Source of the DNA: Mesaphorura yosii
Lineage: Eukaryota > Arthropoda > Collembola > Poduromorpha > Tullbergiidae
DNA length: 64,000 nucleotides
Assembly: GCA_009869945.1 (NCBI GenBank)
Contig: WIXG01000218.1
Location: 62,001 to 126,000 of the forward strand
Direction: 5' to 3'
The notes under the pieces are model-generated. The model saw only the letters and a list, made by a program, of their open reading frames with translations, searched no databases and had not been told where the DNA came from. Of the stretch, positions 12,301-60,449 are shown piece by piece (the first letter of the stretch is position 1; every line of letters starts with the position of its first letter). Both the position numbers and the translations under genes were made by a program.

Positions 12301-15300
12301 TACGACTCGTTGTGGGGGAATGAACGGGCTCTCCTCTTTTACTATTAGACACTATTATCTTGGATAATTAGTTCGAAGCATTACGACCAGGCGATGCTAC
12401 GCAAGACATGCGACAGACTCCGTCTAGGCTGCTGCGCTGGTGCAATGCAGTGGAGAAAAACACTCGACAAGGCAAAGTAAAAAAGTTTCCAGCAGTAATA
12501 CGTCTTCTTTTCCCATTTTATTCAATTGAAGCTTTGTTTTATATGCTATTTGAGGTATTTGCGTTGTGTGCAGAACAAACGCAATTAATTAAAGGCAAGA
12601 GTCATGGCTTCTTCTGTAACATCGCATCGTTGGAAGCACTCTTAACTAAATGGTGTACCGTAAGCACGCTTTGATGCCCACACGAATGGAGGTTTCTTGT
12701 ATGAATCATGATTCGGTTGCAGAAAAAACATTGGCTACGCTAAAGTTAATCTATTGGTTATTAAAGTATTTAGGAAATAACAAATTACATTGCAAGGCGA
12801 GAGCGCCGCGGCCAACCACCCGCAGTATGAATTAAGGAGAACGTTAGTAGCTGAAGCGGAAAATGGCTACTTCTTTGGTAGGGACTGAAAGGTCGAAAAA
12901 ATTGGGTGGAATTGCTGAGCACGGAATTGAGAATACCATTAGTGCGAATGAGACTGTCTGCCTGCTCCTGGAAGACAAAGCAGAGTAGAACAAGGTTCAT
13001 TAAAAGAATTTAAAAGGAATTAAGGAGAAGAATTCACCGAGCACATCCAAGTGACAGAGGATCAACTTTTATGATGTTTTTTCTTGTATTAATTGTGCAC
13101 CTCTTCTCCGCCCAAATCCTACTTGATGTGATGTGATTCTTCTTCCGCCTACCCGCCCGCCTGGTTTCTGATCCAGATTCCTTTCACTTGCCTATTACTA
13201 TTTATTACGCTTCCAGTACATTATAATCACAAAGACTTTCCTCACTTTCTCCGATCTAGGTTATCTTCGTTGCCAGCCTTCTTTCTCTTGTCTGTGCGGC
13301 GGCAGTGGAAAACTTCTTACGACTTTCCTCCGACATTAACTTTCCACCCCGTGTGGACCTGTCGCCATTAATTGCTAATCTAATTACTTTAAAAGATCTG
13401 CCCGTAATTGCCACATAACAGGCGTAATTATATAAAGTGAATCCTTCCCAGGCAGAAGCCCGGTAACGTCGTCCTGTTCAGCACAATCTTGCACCAAAGA
13501 TCGATAAAGTTCAGGAATCGGGAATATAATCTGTGTATGAAATGTTGTCACTCCGAATTTGTTTACAAGATTAACATTTTATTCACACAAAGTGACTTGG
13601 GATTTCTGGAATTCACATTTCCGAGATTGCATAAACCGAGGCGGAACGGGAGAGAAGAAGGACAGGTTGTACAACTGTCATCGTGCAGCCCGTCAAGTTC
13701 TCTTTTGCAATTTCACCAAAAAATTTGCCTTGGCTTGACTTTGCGTTAATCTTGTTGTGGTATGATTTATTTTCTGAAGCCTGAAACACACCAACCACTA
13801 AGGTTAATAGAGTTCACGCAACCAAACTCGATTGCGCCCGTCGTGGGTGCAAAAGATTGACAGGTTATGAATTCTTAAGCGCAAAAGAAGCACTGCTCAT
13901 CCCGGAATGCAATAAAAATTATTCCGTCTTTTGTTACCGCATTACAGCGTGTCAATCAAAAATTACGTTAAAGGGAAGATAAAAAAGAAGGTGATGAAAT
14001 GAAAAAAGAGTAGAAATATGATAACGACGACACAAAGACAAGGAGGGGAGCTCGAGCCAGACAGGAATTCCGTCCTGTCGTAAAATTGTAAAAATCTCAT
14101 AGCAGATTTTCTTTGTGTCGTTTAAAAAATATAAATGATTTTTATGGTTCTCTCGAATCGCGGCATTTTGAACAATTTGCCGAGGTGCTTGTGCTTGACT
14201 CGAAATTAATATGATGATGTACAAGCAGAAGCAGGAGGACGAAAAAAGTTACAGCTTGTTACAAGAATTAATTTAATTACGTGCAGACTACGCGACTACG
14301 CTTCTTGTCTCCCCTCTCCGTTTTAATTACAGAGATGACATTAGCTGGCTCATCTTGGAGCATGGGACGGTGTTGTAAAAATGCAGCGTCTTCTTTCTTC
14401 GGTTGACTTCCATTTTTTCATCGTTACGCATTTGCTCTTTCTTCTACTCCTGCGACCATTCCATTTTCCATACACTAATGCTGTTAACATATCTGTGACT
14501 GCACTTGAGGTAACGAAACAAGCAAGCACGCATGTCTAGGTGCTTGTAGCCGTGTAATTGTTATACCGTTGTGCAATATAATGCGTATTTGTGGTGGGAT
14601 CTGTGGGAAAATTGTCTGTGACTGGAGTCAGAATAAAAATGTGTTTAGACAGCAAGAAGGACAAAGCAAGCCATCTGATCCAATTGAAAGGAAAAGTCAG
14701 TGACATTGGCATTGCATTGCAGTTACTCTACGTACTTTTAATCTTACTGCGTACATGGCAGCCGTACTGTTATTTATCCTGAATGAGAAGGACCACCGAC
14801 TGAATTGACTTAAGTAATTTGCTTACTTTGTCTTGAGTCTCAGCATCCACTTTAAGAAAGAGAATCCGCGTAATGCGTTTCTGGGTTTTGGTGTGTGCAA
14901 GGTACACTGCCTAGAGTGGATAACTGCTGGCTGGAATCTGGATACATTCTTCGTTCTAGTTACACAGTACATTAACTTGATTCGCTCTGTGTGCGCGTAC
15001 GGGACCAAATGCAAATGCCTGGATTTCAATTAAAAACAAAAACCGCAGTCGGAGACGCGCGCGGGAACAGCAGCATCGTAATTTGTATGCAAGTGAAACT
15101 TTTTGTGCATTTGTATGGGAAAGAGAGGCAGGCAGAATTTTGCCAGTTCTGATTCAGACATTTGCTCGGAACTTTTCTACTGTTCCTCTCGCGTCTTGGC
15201 TGAAGCTCTTCTTCTTGATCTTGGCTTGGCCAGCGTCTCAACTCTTGAATCTGGAGGAAAAGCAGAAATTGAGAAACAAATTAAATACTCATGTTTCTTC

Positions 15301-18300
15301 TTCAGGATCATCACGCTATCTAAATTGTGATCCCTTCCCCTCATCTCAAAACTCCTTGTGGCACAAAATGCAGATGAGAAATCCGGCACGGCACAGTTTC
15401 TCATCATTTTCAACTTTTTTGATAAACTTCAGTCAACCAAAGAATATTTACGTACATTTTATTTGCATTTGCATTTGTGTTTACGGGCAGGCAGAGTTCA
15501 TTTATAATCGTGTAATCTAATGCACGTTTAATACGCGGATGAAACCGGTGGAATTCAAAGTTTTCGTCCTGAACATTTTTCATTCATTTCTGACTCATTT
15601 CCTTCATCGTCTCTCTACTTATTCTATGCTTCAAGTTTTCCCAATTTTTCTCGACAGAAGAACAAAAGATGACTAATTATCACGGCTCGAAAACAGCAGT
15701 GAGATCAAAACGTGGCTTTTTACTAATTACTTCTTTCGCACAACATCTCTACTACAGCCTCGCCTTTTGTTTCAATTTACAGAACTTTTTAATGACAAAT
15801 GTTATAGCTTGTGTGTATTTTATGAACGCCATCATCCATCCTCATTTCCATATTTTTGTCGTTGCGCCCAGTCCGCAAGGAATAAGCAGATCAAGTACAT
15901 GACTGCACGCTTTGTCTTCGAACCTTTGTTTGTATTTACTTGACTGATTTTTTTATTCGGTTAATTTTTTATTAGCCTAGTGCAGAATACAAACACGAAA
16001 TGTTTTCATTTTCTTAAGTACGTGGCCACGCTCACGCGGATTTTATGTGTAAGCTTCACACCCACGATGTTGAAGTGTGGATTTAAAAACTGGATGAATG
16101 ATGAATTGTGAAGATGATACTTTTTATGTACAACGCACGAAAGTTCCAAAGCATGGCATGAATCTTGCCATACTTCATTCATAAGCTGCTTAACTGTTGT
16201 CAATTGTCTTGTTCCCATTTCTCAGTCTCCTTGTGCAACGCACGAGTCACGAAATAATAATTTTTTATGTGAAATATTTATGGAAAATTACGAAGTGCAG
16301 TTGGCGACCGTGCTACATTTTGTATTTAAGTTGTCAATGCTGTGAGAAAGCGCGGTGCTTAGAAGTAGTGTACTCAATATTTTATGCCCATTGAGACATA
16401 AAGGGAAAGGATTATTGTGTGGATGTTGTGGTTTTCACCAATTCCATTTACTTCTGGCGCCGTAATAGGCTTTTCTATTTAATGTAAATTGAGGACCGTA
16501 TTGTTCGCATTTCAGCGCAAGAATGGCAGGAAAACACATGCAATTAAGAAAGCGTGTATAGAATTCAGCTTAGCCTCTGTTTCGTGTTCTGTTGTTGTTT
16601 CTTATTGTGGGTGAAGAAGAAGCGAGACGGTGGAACAAGGCGCTGAGTGTTTTCCATTGTAATGGGAAGCCAGGAAGGACGCAGAGGCGAGTGAACGAGA
16701 TGAGATGATGATAAGTGGAGAGATTTCAGATTTGAAATGTATACTCAAGGAGACAGACGAGGCATAGGTATAGAAGGTAAAGCTAGGTAACTCCCGAGCC
16801 GAGGATTTGAATGGGAGGCAAAGACAAAGGAGAAATGCGAGTGAAAGCTGCGTGGCAATACACGGAATTGAAATCTTCCTTTATCTTGTTCAGAGGTGGA
16901 GAGTTTTATTTTTCCTGGACATCAAGTTGCACTTTAGTTGATGGGTTTGGTTGCCTGGCTGGCTGCGTTGTAATTTCCAGCAGCAGAGAACAAAGACACC
17001 TGCCTTTCGGGGCTGCTTGCTGGTGCTGCTTGAGTTGTCGAGGACAATATCTGCTCAGAGCGTATAATGTGTCACATAGGACATAATATAATAATAGAGT
17101 TCAGTTGTGTGAAGCCAATAACAAGATTCTCAACTTTACTCCGAGTCCGTCTCACGTTTCTCACTGTTTGAGAGGTAAGGCTTTCCATCCCAGTTTAGAA
17201 AGCTACAGGCAGCAGCATTATTTGAAGAAAGTGACGGCGACCGCACCGTGCGACTGAAACGCTGAAATTCCTCGGGACTCACTGCTATAAGTGTATGAAT
17301 GGAAAGCCAAAAGTAAAGGCCTATAAGCTTTTCACTCGCGTCCGTTGATATTTGCCGGTGTCTTAAGTTCTCTGCTTGCGTGCTGCGGCTGCCTTTTCAG
17401 GTGCCTTAAATCCTTTCACAAAGAAAGTTAATGGAATTTTCTTTCCCTGGGCTTTCTTTCACACCATTTTCCCGCACCGCACTACTCTCGAGTGTGTAAA
17501 CAATGCCGACTCCCGACTCTTGAAACTCACTTTCCCATTTAATATCACGACGGCCGTGAGTCGTCCAGGATGCCGAAAATCTTCTTTCGCTCTTGACTAC
17601 ACAATAAACATTGACAATTCAATACACTTTTAAAAACATTTTCATTTTCTCTCGCACTATTCGCCGACAATCGACCGTGTGTCTGAAAATCCGAAAATTT
17701 CTGTGAATAAACAACACACTGTATTGTCTTGTCCAATCCAATACATTCGCCTTCACAGACATCGAGCTGGAGCATTTGTGTCACGGGTGACACATTCCAC
17801 CTTTTATTTTTAAAACTAAACTGTACTGTCGTGCAAGTTCTACGCTTAGTTCAAAGGTCCATTTATTTCTAGAGCCATAAACCCATCCACCTAAGTCTTA
17901 ACAGCCTTACTCAAATGCTTTACCTTAAACTTTATGAATCATTCACTGCTTCAAATTCTGTGGCTGACGAAAGAATAGGCTCTTTGTTGTAAGTACTCAC
18001 TCTAAGTGAGAAATGAGATGAATTTTGTCCCGTCCATGGGAAAGGATTGAACCTTCAATTATCTTCGCGTCGAATCGAAGGTTTCAATGGCGGACCTGTC
18101 AAGTCAATGAGTAATCAACAGAATCCGTTCGAGAGGCAGGCCAAATTCTGTAAAAATAGGCAAATGAGTTGTTTTCGTTGTACTTTAACCATTTGACCAT
18201 TCGAGAGAGATAAACAAAAAGGTTGTTGTATTTTACGTGAGTCATTTGGTCACGGCATTATTAAGATGCATGGAGGGCAGTAATTGTACCTCCTTCTGCA

Positions 18301-21300
18301 GTATGTACCTCTCACTTACCTAAAATGCCCATCAGCGAGACGAGAACATCTGGCATGCAAACACGGTTCGACCTCTCAACGACATTTGCTGTACTGTACT
18401 GGAAAAGGTTATTTGCTTCTTGCGACTGAACCCCCAGCGTGAATGTGAAGGACACTCTCATATTGTTTTTGTTATCTTGGACCTGAGATCTGGGATGTGA
18501 GGACAGACTTTCGAGACAATCAACCTGTCCATCCCTGCACAATGGCAGTAACATAATAATATGGCTCGCTCTGCTTGAAATGGTCGATAGGCTTCTTCTT
18601 TCCTAGAATCGAAGCGAACCTTCAGATGGCATTTTGCTCATTTGATTATTTATTCCACATAAGAAAGGAATTCGTCGAACGGTGAAGTTTTCGTTTGTAA
18701 AGTTGTTCTGTTCACGGGGAACGAATAACAAAAGTCGTAGGAGTTACCTACGCTCTTCTCCTCTGGATTGGGTGTTCACCTGTCGCGAGGGGCCGAATTT
18801 ACCTGCTCACTACCTCTTTTGCACGTGCATCATTGTGCGTACAGCCAGAAAGCAGCAACAAGTGTTCTTTTGTGTTTCCCTTACGCATCACGCAGAGCAT
18901 AAATCTACCATCGCTCTACCTGAATGAAGCCCCGAACAAAACAATTGGATCACGAGCCGTCATTCTTCATGGCTTCCATCCTGAAGTATCACCATTGCGG
19001 TACGCGGAAAGGTAAACAAAACAGGCCAGGCATGTTTTGGTTGGTTGCATGCGAAAAGTTGTCGGTTTCACTCCCAAACAGTTGCAAAACGTAACAAAGT
19101 AATCCGAATTTTATGCCTGACTACGATCTAGGTCATAATATTGTGCCAGACAAGGCAAAAGAGAAGCCATGTCCTTGTTCTCGGATTGAATTTAATATTT
19201 TAGTGAGTTAAGTCATCCTTTTATGTGTCTTGGTGCAGATATACAGCAATTGCTGAGAGATATTAGATTTTTTGGCGTCAAACATATTTATGTTATGTTA
19301 TTACAACGATTCGTGTACCAACTCGAAATGAGCGTATAAAAATGCAATGGAAATGGAAAGAAACCAAGTTCAGATTTTGTAATAGCATCCAATGTCCGTC
19401 TTACGGAACACTGCAACGGTAAAGTACAATGCAGCAACTCAAACTAAGGGGAAAGTGGCTTGTTTCTGATTTGGTATGATGGGGTTACAGTTATGTTGGA
19501 AACTCAATTCAAAGATTTCAAGACAAGCAGGCCAAGAAACACGCGAGCGACTTCAATGCATGTGAATTACAATATATTTGTATTATAATACACTTTTATT
19601 ATGCTTTCGTACATGTTCGGACTGCAATTGTACAGTTTCTTGATGTTATCTTTTTCCTACGTGACGATCTTCCCAAACTTGTTCATTTTGGGTTCGTTCC
19701 ATATATTTACTGCTCCTTGGCCTTTTTATTATTGCATTACGTTACGGTATTTCCGCAACCAACAATTTTCTGCCATCCTTCGCAGCATTGCGATTGTGAT
19801 TGCCAGCAGCAGTGTCAGCAGAAATACGAAACAGAGAACATATTGTTTTCCTCGCTAGTGGGCTACATGTAGTAATGATATAATATTTAGATGAGATTTT
19901 TCATCCACGACGCTTTCCAAGATCAAGATTGAGGACCCCTCAATATTTTGAAAGTGTGCTGTCTCCTTTTTTACTATTTTGTGTAATCTGTACTGCAACG
20001 CATCAGCACACGTTTCGTGGCTGCCATTCGTACTGTCACTTTACCGATTTTCAATGAAGCAGGACACCAAGCTTGAAAGCATCCAATAAAGGAACGATTG
20101 GAACTTTGTTTCGATTAAAATTGAGAATGAGAGAACCAATTTGATTGCTGCCGGTCATGCAAATGTGCGTGCGTTTTTGTTTCTCGTCTTGTATTCGAGG
20201 TCTTGCTCTTCGTTGAAAGGAACTTCAGATTTAGAAAAAATTCATTCATTGTGTCAGGGACAAAAGAGTCGCGACTCTCGAGAGAAAGGAAATTACTAAT
20301 GTTGACATACACTCAACACGAGAGCCTCCTCTTTGCTTGATCTTCTTTTAAATGTAAAAATTCTCCAAGTGTTGAGAGCAAAGGAATTTTTTGATTTCAT
20401 TTCCTATGATTCTTTTATTCTCGTTTTTACACTCCGGTACATATTTACACATTAAAAATGTATTATTACGAGTTCTTGTGCGCCTTGTCTACAAGCAGTA
20501 ACTACAGGCTCAAGTCGTGTTTCCTGCTGCCACCCGCCCGCCTGCCTTTTGCTTCTACTCGGACGACGACTGAGATTGATCTCTTTTCTCATTTCAATTG
20601 TCTGCCACTGTAATAATGATTTTCGTCTATTCTTTTAAATTCAGCCCGACCAGAGAAGAGTAGAAGACGCAGACAGGCATGTAATTGTTGTCAGTAACAT
20701 TTAATAATGCAATGGTGGAAAAAGAAATTTGAAGGCTCACAAGAAAAGAATTCTGCTACAATTCTCAATCGCAGTTGTAGTCTAGTGCACAGTTTGACGT
20801 GAAGTATACGATCATCGCTCGAAAACAGTGTAATGACTTTAAAGGTTTAAAGTACGATGTAATCTAATTTCATGAAGCATAAAAAGGTAATCTACATAAA
20901 TATTATTATCTCTTGTTTCACATTCTCTGCTCAGCTGCTGCCCTGTTAAAAGGTGAATCTTCATCCTGCCTTGTACGGCGGGGATGCTGTATTGCATTTT
21001 GTTCCAACGTTTCTGTTCTACTTGGCTGCACCATAAATAATAACTTGTATCCAATGAATTTTTATTATGTAGCGCACGTAAAGCAAGTTGAACACACTGC
21101 TCACTGTTCTGCGGCATGCATGAATGTTTTAAAATTCATAAAAGAATAAATTCAATCTGAATCTTGAGAATGGAGTGCACAAGGCGGAAATACGAAGCAC
21201 CGCTCTGCGTTGCGTTGCCTTGCTATGGTCTTTGCCTTCAGTGTGTGGTAATAAATTGGAGATGTGAGTTCAGTGAATAAAGGACAGAATATAATAATAC

Positions 21301-23041
21301 GTTGTAATAATACACGGAATAAAAAATTATAATGTACGCTGCACGGCAGAGGTAAAGGTAGAAGACGAAAGGAGGTGGATTTAAGTCGGGCTGAATTATT
21401 CTGGGCGAAGGCAGGCATGTGGATAGACAGATGTGAATATGGATGGTATTAGACACGCGGAGAAAGGAAAAGTGTCATAAATTGTTGGGTAAATTCCACC
21501 GAGAGAAGAGCGGGCACGAAAAAAGATACACCGAAGGGAAAATAATATGAGCAGGCAATTGAAGACTTCCCTGGAGCAACGCTAAAGCAAAGCCAAAGCC
21601 GAAGCTAAGCAAATAGTCTCGAGTTTCAGTTTCAAGGGTAGCTTAAAATTCATACAGATGCAGCACAGCGCTGCGAATGAGGACGAGAGAATGGAAAAGA
21701 TTTAAGATTTCAAGATGCGGACGGCGACAGCGGAGGCCGGAGAAGGTACATCTTATTATGGTACCTTATCCGCGTCCCACTCTCATCTTAAGGAGGAGGA
21801 AGGCTGTGGTGTAATGTGGCTCCTGTCCTCGACTGCGAAACGACTTTATTTCAATGAGACCGAGCACTGGCACTGGCACTGGCAATAATTTGTTCCGTAT
21901 TCATCCCTTAAATGCATGCATGCCGAGAGAAAAGCTTTTCACAAATGAGCATCAATGGCGACGGTGCATGTGTGCCTGGGCTTGTACTCAATAAATTACT
22001 CCCTAATGTAATCTGTATTATTACCGCACTTTCAGGCAAATAGAAAAAGAGGACAAAAGAAAGCGTACGAACGACGTACGGGATGAGGTAATGGGAGAAA
22101 GTGAAACTTATCCGGCGCATTTCTTAACAAAAATTGTGCCTAGGCCTGTGACTTAACTGTGGCCATGAGCTGTCTGCTCACCAGCCAAGCCACTGGCACT
22201 AAATAAGTTGAGTAACGTAAACTTGGAACAAGTCTCTGGTTTTTTCTCGTTACTGGAGTCTGTTTTCACTACTTTATAGTTTATGGTCGGGAAAAGTGTG
22301 CGCCATGGCCAAACCATGCGGATGAAAGTCAAGTAGACTGAGCATCTTGGCTCGGCGGACTTGGACCAAGATAGAAAAATATTAAAGATGTTGCGAGTTG
22401 ATAAGTGGAAACAAATCGGGAACGAAAGGCCATCGTGTTCAAATAACAATATGCTCATGCTCAATTCGAGCACGAAACTCACTTGAGTCGTTCTTCTGCT
22501 GCGCCTGAACGATGGATGCATGTCATGTGTGCTTTAGACGACATCGGCATCGGCGTGTGATCCTCATAAGCACTTTAGTTTGTCGGGCCAACATAAAACA
22601 TGCCATGCCAGAGAGACAAATTCATTGTCTCTTACGTTGAGCGCCATGAGACGTCTTGCACTGATGATATTTTGTCAACTTGCACTTGACGATTCCACCT
22701 TTGACTTGCCAAGTGAAGCACACAAATGAGAAAAATATAAACATTGACGTGCCGCAACATTCGAGGGACAATTGCACATGGCAATGGCATCAATGGCTTG
22801 ACTTATCTGTCCTCACACACTTGTGACAGCAGAAATGTGATCCAAGTCATCAACATCATTTCCCCGTATTAATAAAAGTAATCATACAACATCTGCTCTC
22901 AGCACAGTGGGACTCGCGTAGCACCGAGAAACTAATTTAGTATCTGCTTTTTAGAATTGCGCGCAGTAGAACGAGTCACGAGTCGATTCCATTCCATTAC
23001 ATATTTTCTAATTAAGTGTTATTGGTTCTGTTTATGTACAG
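3365..23041. other. Long non-coding stretch, 5' flank or 5' intron of zfh1
   Basis: About 19.7 kb without a supportable gene. Open frames reach 145 codons (15083-15520, plus strand) but read as low-complexity translation of non-coding DNA, with runs of hydrophobic and Ser-rich residues and no domain. A short (TTA)n microsatellite lies at about 6858-6875 and there are many TAATAA-type runs. The exon at 23042 begins in the middle of a codon, so at least one more 5' exon must lie here or left of the window. I looked for a ZEB-type basic N-terminus (KRRKQ-like) and did not find a convincing one. Confidence 0.55.
6858..6875. repeat. (TTA)n microsatellite
   Basis: Six uninterrupted TTA units, in non-coding DNA. 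Confidence 0.8.
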
Positions 23042-57721
<34,680 letters not shown>

Positions 57722-59600
57722 TTATCCACGTGTGAACTTATTTCAGCCACCTTGGCAGATGCTGCGGGCGTGAAGGAGACAGCCACTGATATGCGAGGGA
57801 GTGATACGTAGTGACAAGAAGTGTACAACCTGTGGTCTTAAAAATCTTCTAAAAGTATATGCATCGTGTTTAGATCACATAGTGACTAGGTTGATTAGTT
57901 GAGATGGTAGTAGTAAGCATTTTAATCTAAAGCACAAACATATAGAATCTTTTGGCTATGAACATGGAATTAGTGTTCACTGTGTCGCAAGTGAACTGAC
58001 AATTTGAAAGGCCTACGAGTTTCCATCCATGTGAATTGTTAATAGTGTATGGAATACCGACTCCCAACTCAATTCACGGAATGAACTTTTACTCTTCAGC
58101 GGTTTTCGACTCCGCTCCAGAAACTTACAATACTCTCTTGTTCTACTCATTTGATTTCTCTGAAGCTGAACTATTAAGGAGTTAACAATTTAGAATCAAC
58201 GAAAGCATGATGCAAATGCGTACTTTAAGATTAAAATTGCTGCATTGCACGCTGAGACGGCTGCAAAAGCAGGTTCACAATACAACGAATACGATAAGAT
58301 TTTATACTGATACAACGAAACGTGAAACGTAGTAACTTAATAGCACATCGAATAGGTACAAGCTTAGCTTAGCATGCTGTAATTTCTAAAAAGAAGTACG
58401 AAGCAACGAATAAGGTGAAGGCACCACACGAAGTTAACATCGAACTGTGCAATTCTTCTTTGTGTCCAAATTTTTATATAAAAATAGTACCTGTGCAATA
58501 CTCAAACTCATAGATTCGGTTCAACTAAAACGCACTGGCACGTTGCATGCGCGGTTGCTGCTGCTGTCGTGAGTTGAACATTTTAGGTCTTAGGTACTTT
58601 ATCTAAAGATTAAAATGCATGAGCTTTTAAGTTATTCCTTCACAATTCACTTTAAGTTTCTTACAATCAATTTTCAAGCAGTGCCATGATTTACTAGAAA
58701 CTAGTCTCGTGTACTTTGACAAATCATTGCGTGCCAAATGCCAACACCTTTCCAATGAATTCAAACCCATCGAAACTGCAAACGGAAAATCTTGTGCAAT
58801 TTTTATTTATGTTTCATTATTGTACGTTTTAAAACAATCAATTACTTCATTTTAGCTTGGTTCTTGTTTTCCGGTTACAGTTTTAAGAACGTTATAAATC
58901 TAACCCAACTTGGTTAATTTTTTTACTCGTTTTTACACCTATTTCTTTAGATTTTAGGATTTTCCTCATTTTAACAGAAGCAGAAATGTAAATTATTGTG
59001 CCATGTATATTAATGGAATTGTTCTCACATTGTTCTAATGCTAGCTTAAGCTAAATAAGTAAAATAATACTCACGTGCGTGCGGTAAGCTGCAAGTAAAT
59101 CTCTCGTAACTCTTAAATCTCATTTACTCTTCAAAATTTTAACCAATTTCTACTTCTCCCTAATTAACATGCTACTCTAAGATACTTGTAAGAGCCTAAA
59201 CTATACTACTATTTTAATATATTTTAAACCAATGACTAAAAACTTGAGACAATATTGTTAATATAGTCCTTACAATGGAATGTGATGCCACGTGTTTTTC
59301 AGAATATATTTTATGCTAAATTATTAAATTGTGGAATCTCAAATTATACTTCAATGCATAGAACCGCGGAAAAGTTCCGTGAAAGCGAACCGATTAAATT
59401 ATTCAGACTCGGAAGAACTTAGCCTCGGCAAGTGTAAGTTACTACGCTGCTTAGAAATAGACTTATGTCATGTCGTTGTAGTTTGAATTCTTTTCGGTAC
59501 GTCTAGTGATTATATTTCACGTTTGTCTCTCTTCTTATTTACATGTTAGTCAATAGATCACAGTCCTGAATAAATCTAAAACAACTTTCATTACATGCGT
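57722..59600 (+). other. zfh1: zfh1 3' UTR (predicted)
   Basis: AT-rich, with stops in all frames. It extends at least to the first canonical AATAAA at 59569-59574, giving a UTR of about 1.87 kb; a second AATAAA at 59790-59795 would extend it to about 59.81 kb. Long 3' UTRs are usual in this family, and fly and vertebrate members are targeted by miR-8/miR-200. I saw no CAGTATT seed match for that family here. Confidence 0.6.
59569..59574 (+). terminator. zfh1: Polyadenylation signal AATAAA, zfh1
   Basis: First canonical AATAAA downstream of the zfh1 stop that I can find. An alternative lies at 59790-59795. Which is used cannot be told from sequence. Confidence 0.45.
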
Positions 59601-59946
59601 ACATGAGTCTTTGGTCATTTCAAACAACGATTTTAAAACAAAGAATGCAGAGAAATGCGAACGAAGAATGAGATCAACCACTTAGCATTAGCATCAGCGC
59701 ATGGCGAAGGTGGAAATATAAAACTAAATTCTTATTAGCTAATTTGATTTGGTATATAAACTAAAGATACATTAGAATTGGACTAGTAAAATAAATATAC
59801 ACTATACTAACTTCTACAAAGTAGTAATTTAAAGCTTCAGTTGTTTGTGCTGTCGGCTGTCGATTCCGACGTCACGACGCACGCTGTCAGTTTTGATTTG
59901 GTCCTTGAGCATGCCTGAACTTTTCAGCTGACCTCTCCGAAGTGAG

Positions 59947-60449
59947 TTAAGCGCCAGTGATGGTCTTGGGCGGACGACCCCGTCTTCGCTTGGGCGGGAC
60001 GAGAGCTTCCTTTTCCTCCGTGTCAGAGCTGGCATTTTCTTTTTGTCCGTTCGACTGTTCTTCCCTTGCTTCGACAGTCACATCAGATTTCGCTTTCTCA
60101 GTCGTGTTCGGATCAGGATCATCGGTATTTCCATCGGATGCTCCACTTGACAGAACCACATTTTCTTTGTTATTCTCATTCAATTCGTCGACGCAGTCTT
60201 CAAAGTCGAGACGTTTCTTCGGAGGATTAAACCGTCTTACATACATTCTTCTTTTCTTTGGTGCTCTTTCCAGTGCAGGATTGTAGGTGGCATCTTTTTC
60301 TTCGTTGTCTTCATCGTCACCGATTTTTTTGCGCCTTCCCAATTCGTCGTCCTGATTCTGATTAATTAGACTCGTGTTGTTTGGTGGAGTACATAGCAAG
60401 TTCTCATTTGAAGTTGAAGCTGCGTTTGCTTTCTCGGCCATGGCTCTTG
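59947..60449 (-). CDS. Minus gene terminal exon: acidic/basic tail with AT-hook
   Basis: Acceptor CTTCCAACAG completes a G|CA (Ala) codon. It encodes Asp/Glu/Asn-rich stretches interrupted by PKKRRMYVRRFNPPKKR and ends PPKRRRGRPPKTITGA before TAA at 59949-59947. RGRP with flanking basic residues is the core AT-hook, which binds the minor groove of AT-rich DNA. Confidence 0.88.

Noticed and set aside
15083-15520. Longest plus-strand open frame in the left flank (145 codons)
   Set aside because: No domain, no splice or start support, and a composition typical of translated non-coding DNA. Frames of this length are expected in about 20 kb of such sequence.
57722-59600. Conserved miR-8/miR-200 site expected in a ZEB-family 3' UTR
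   Set aside because: Reading the predicted UTR I did not see the seed match CAGTATT, so no site is claimed.
59829-60035. Minus-strand 68-codon basic frame overlapping the last exon of the minus gene
   Set aside because: A shifted-frame shadow of the AT-hook exon, which has better phase and splice support.
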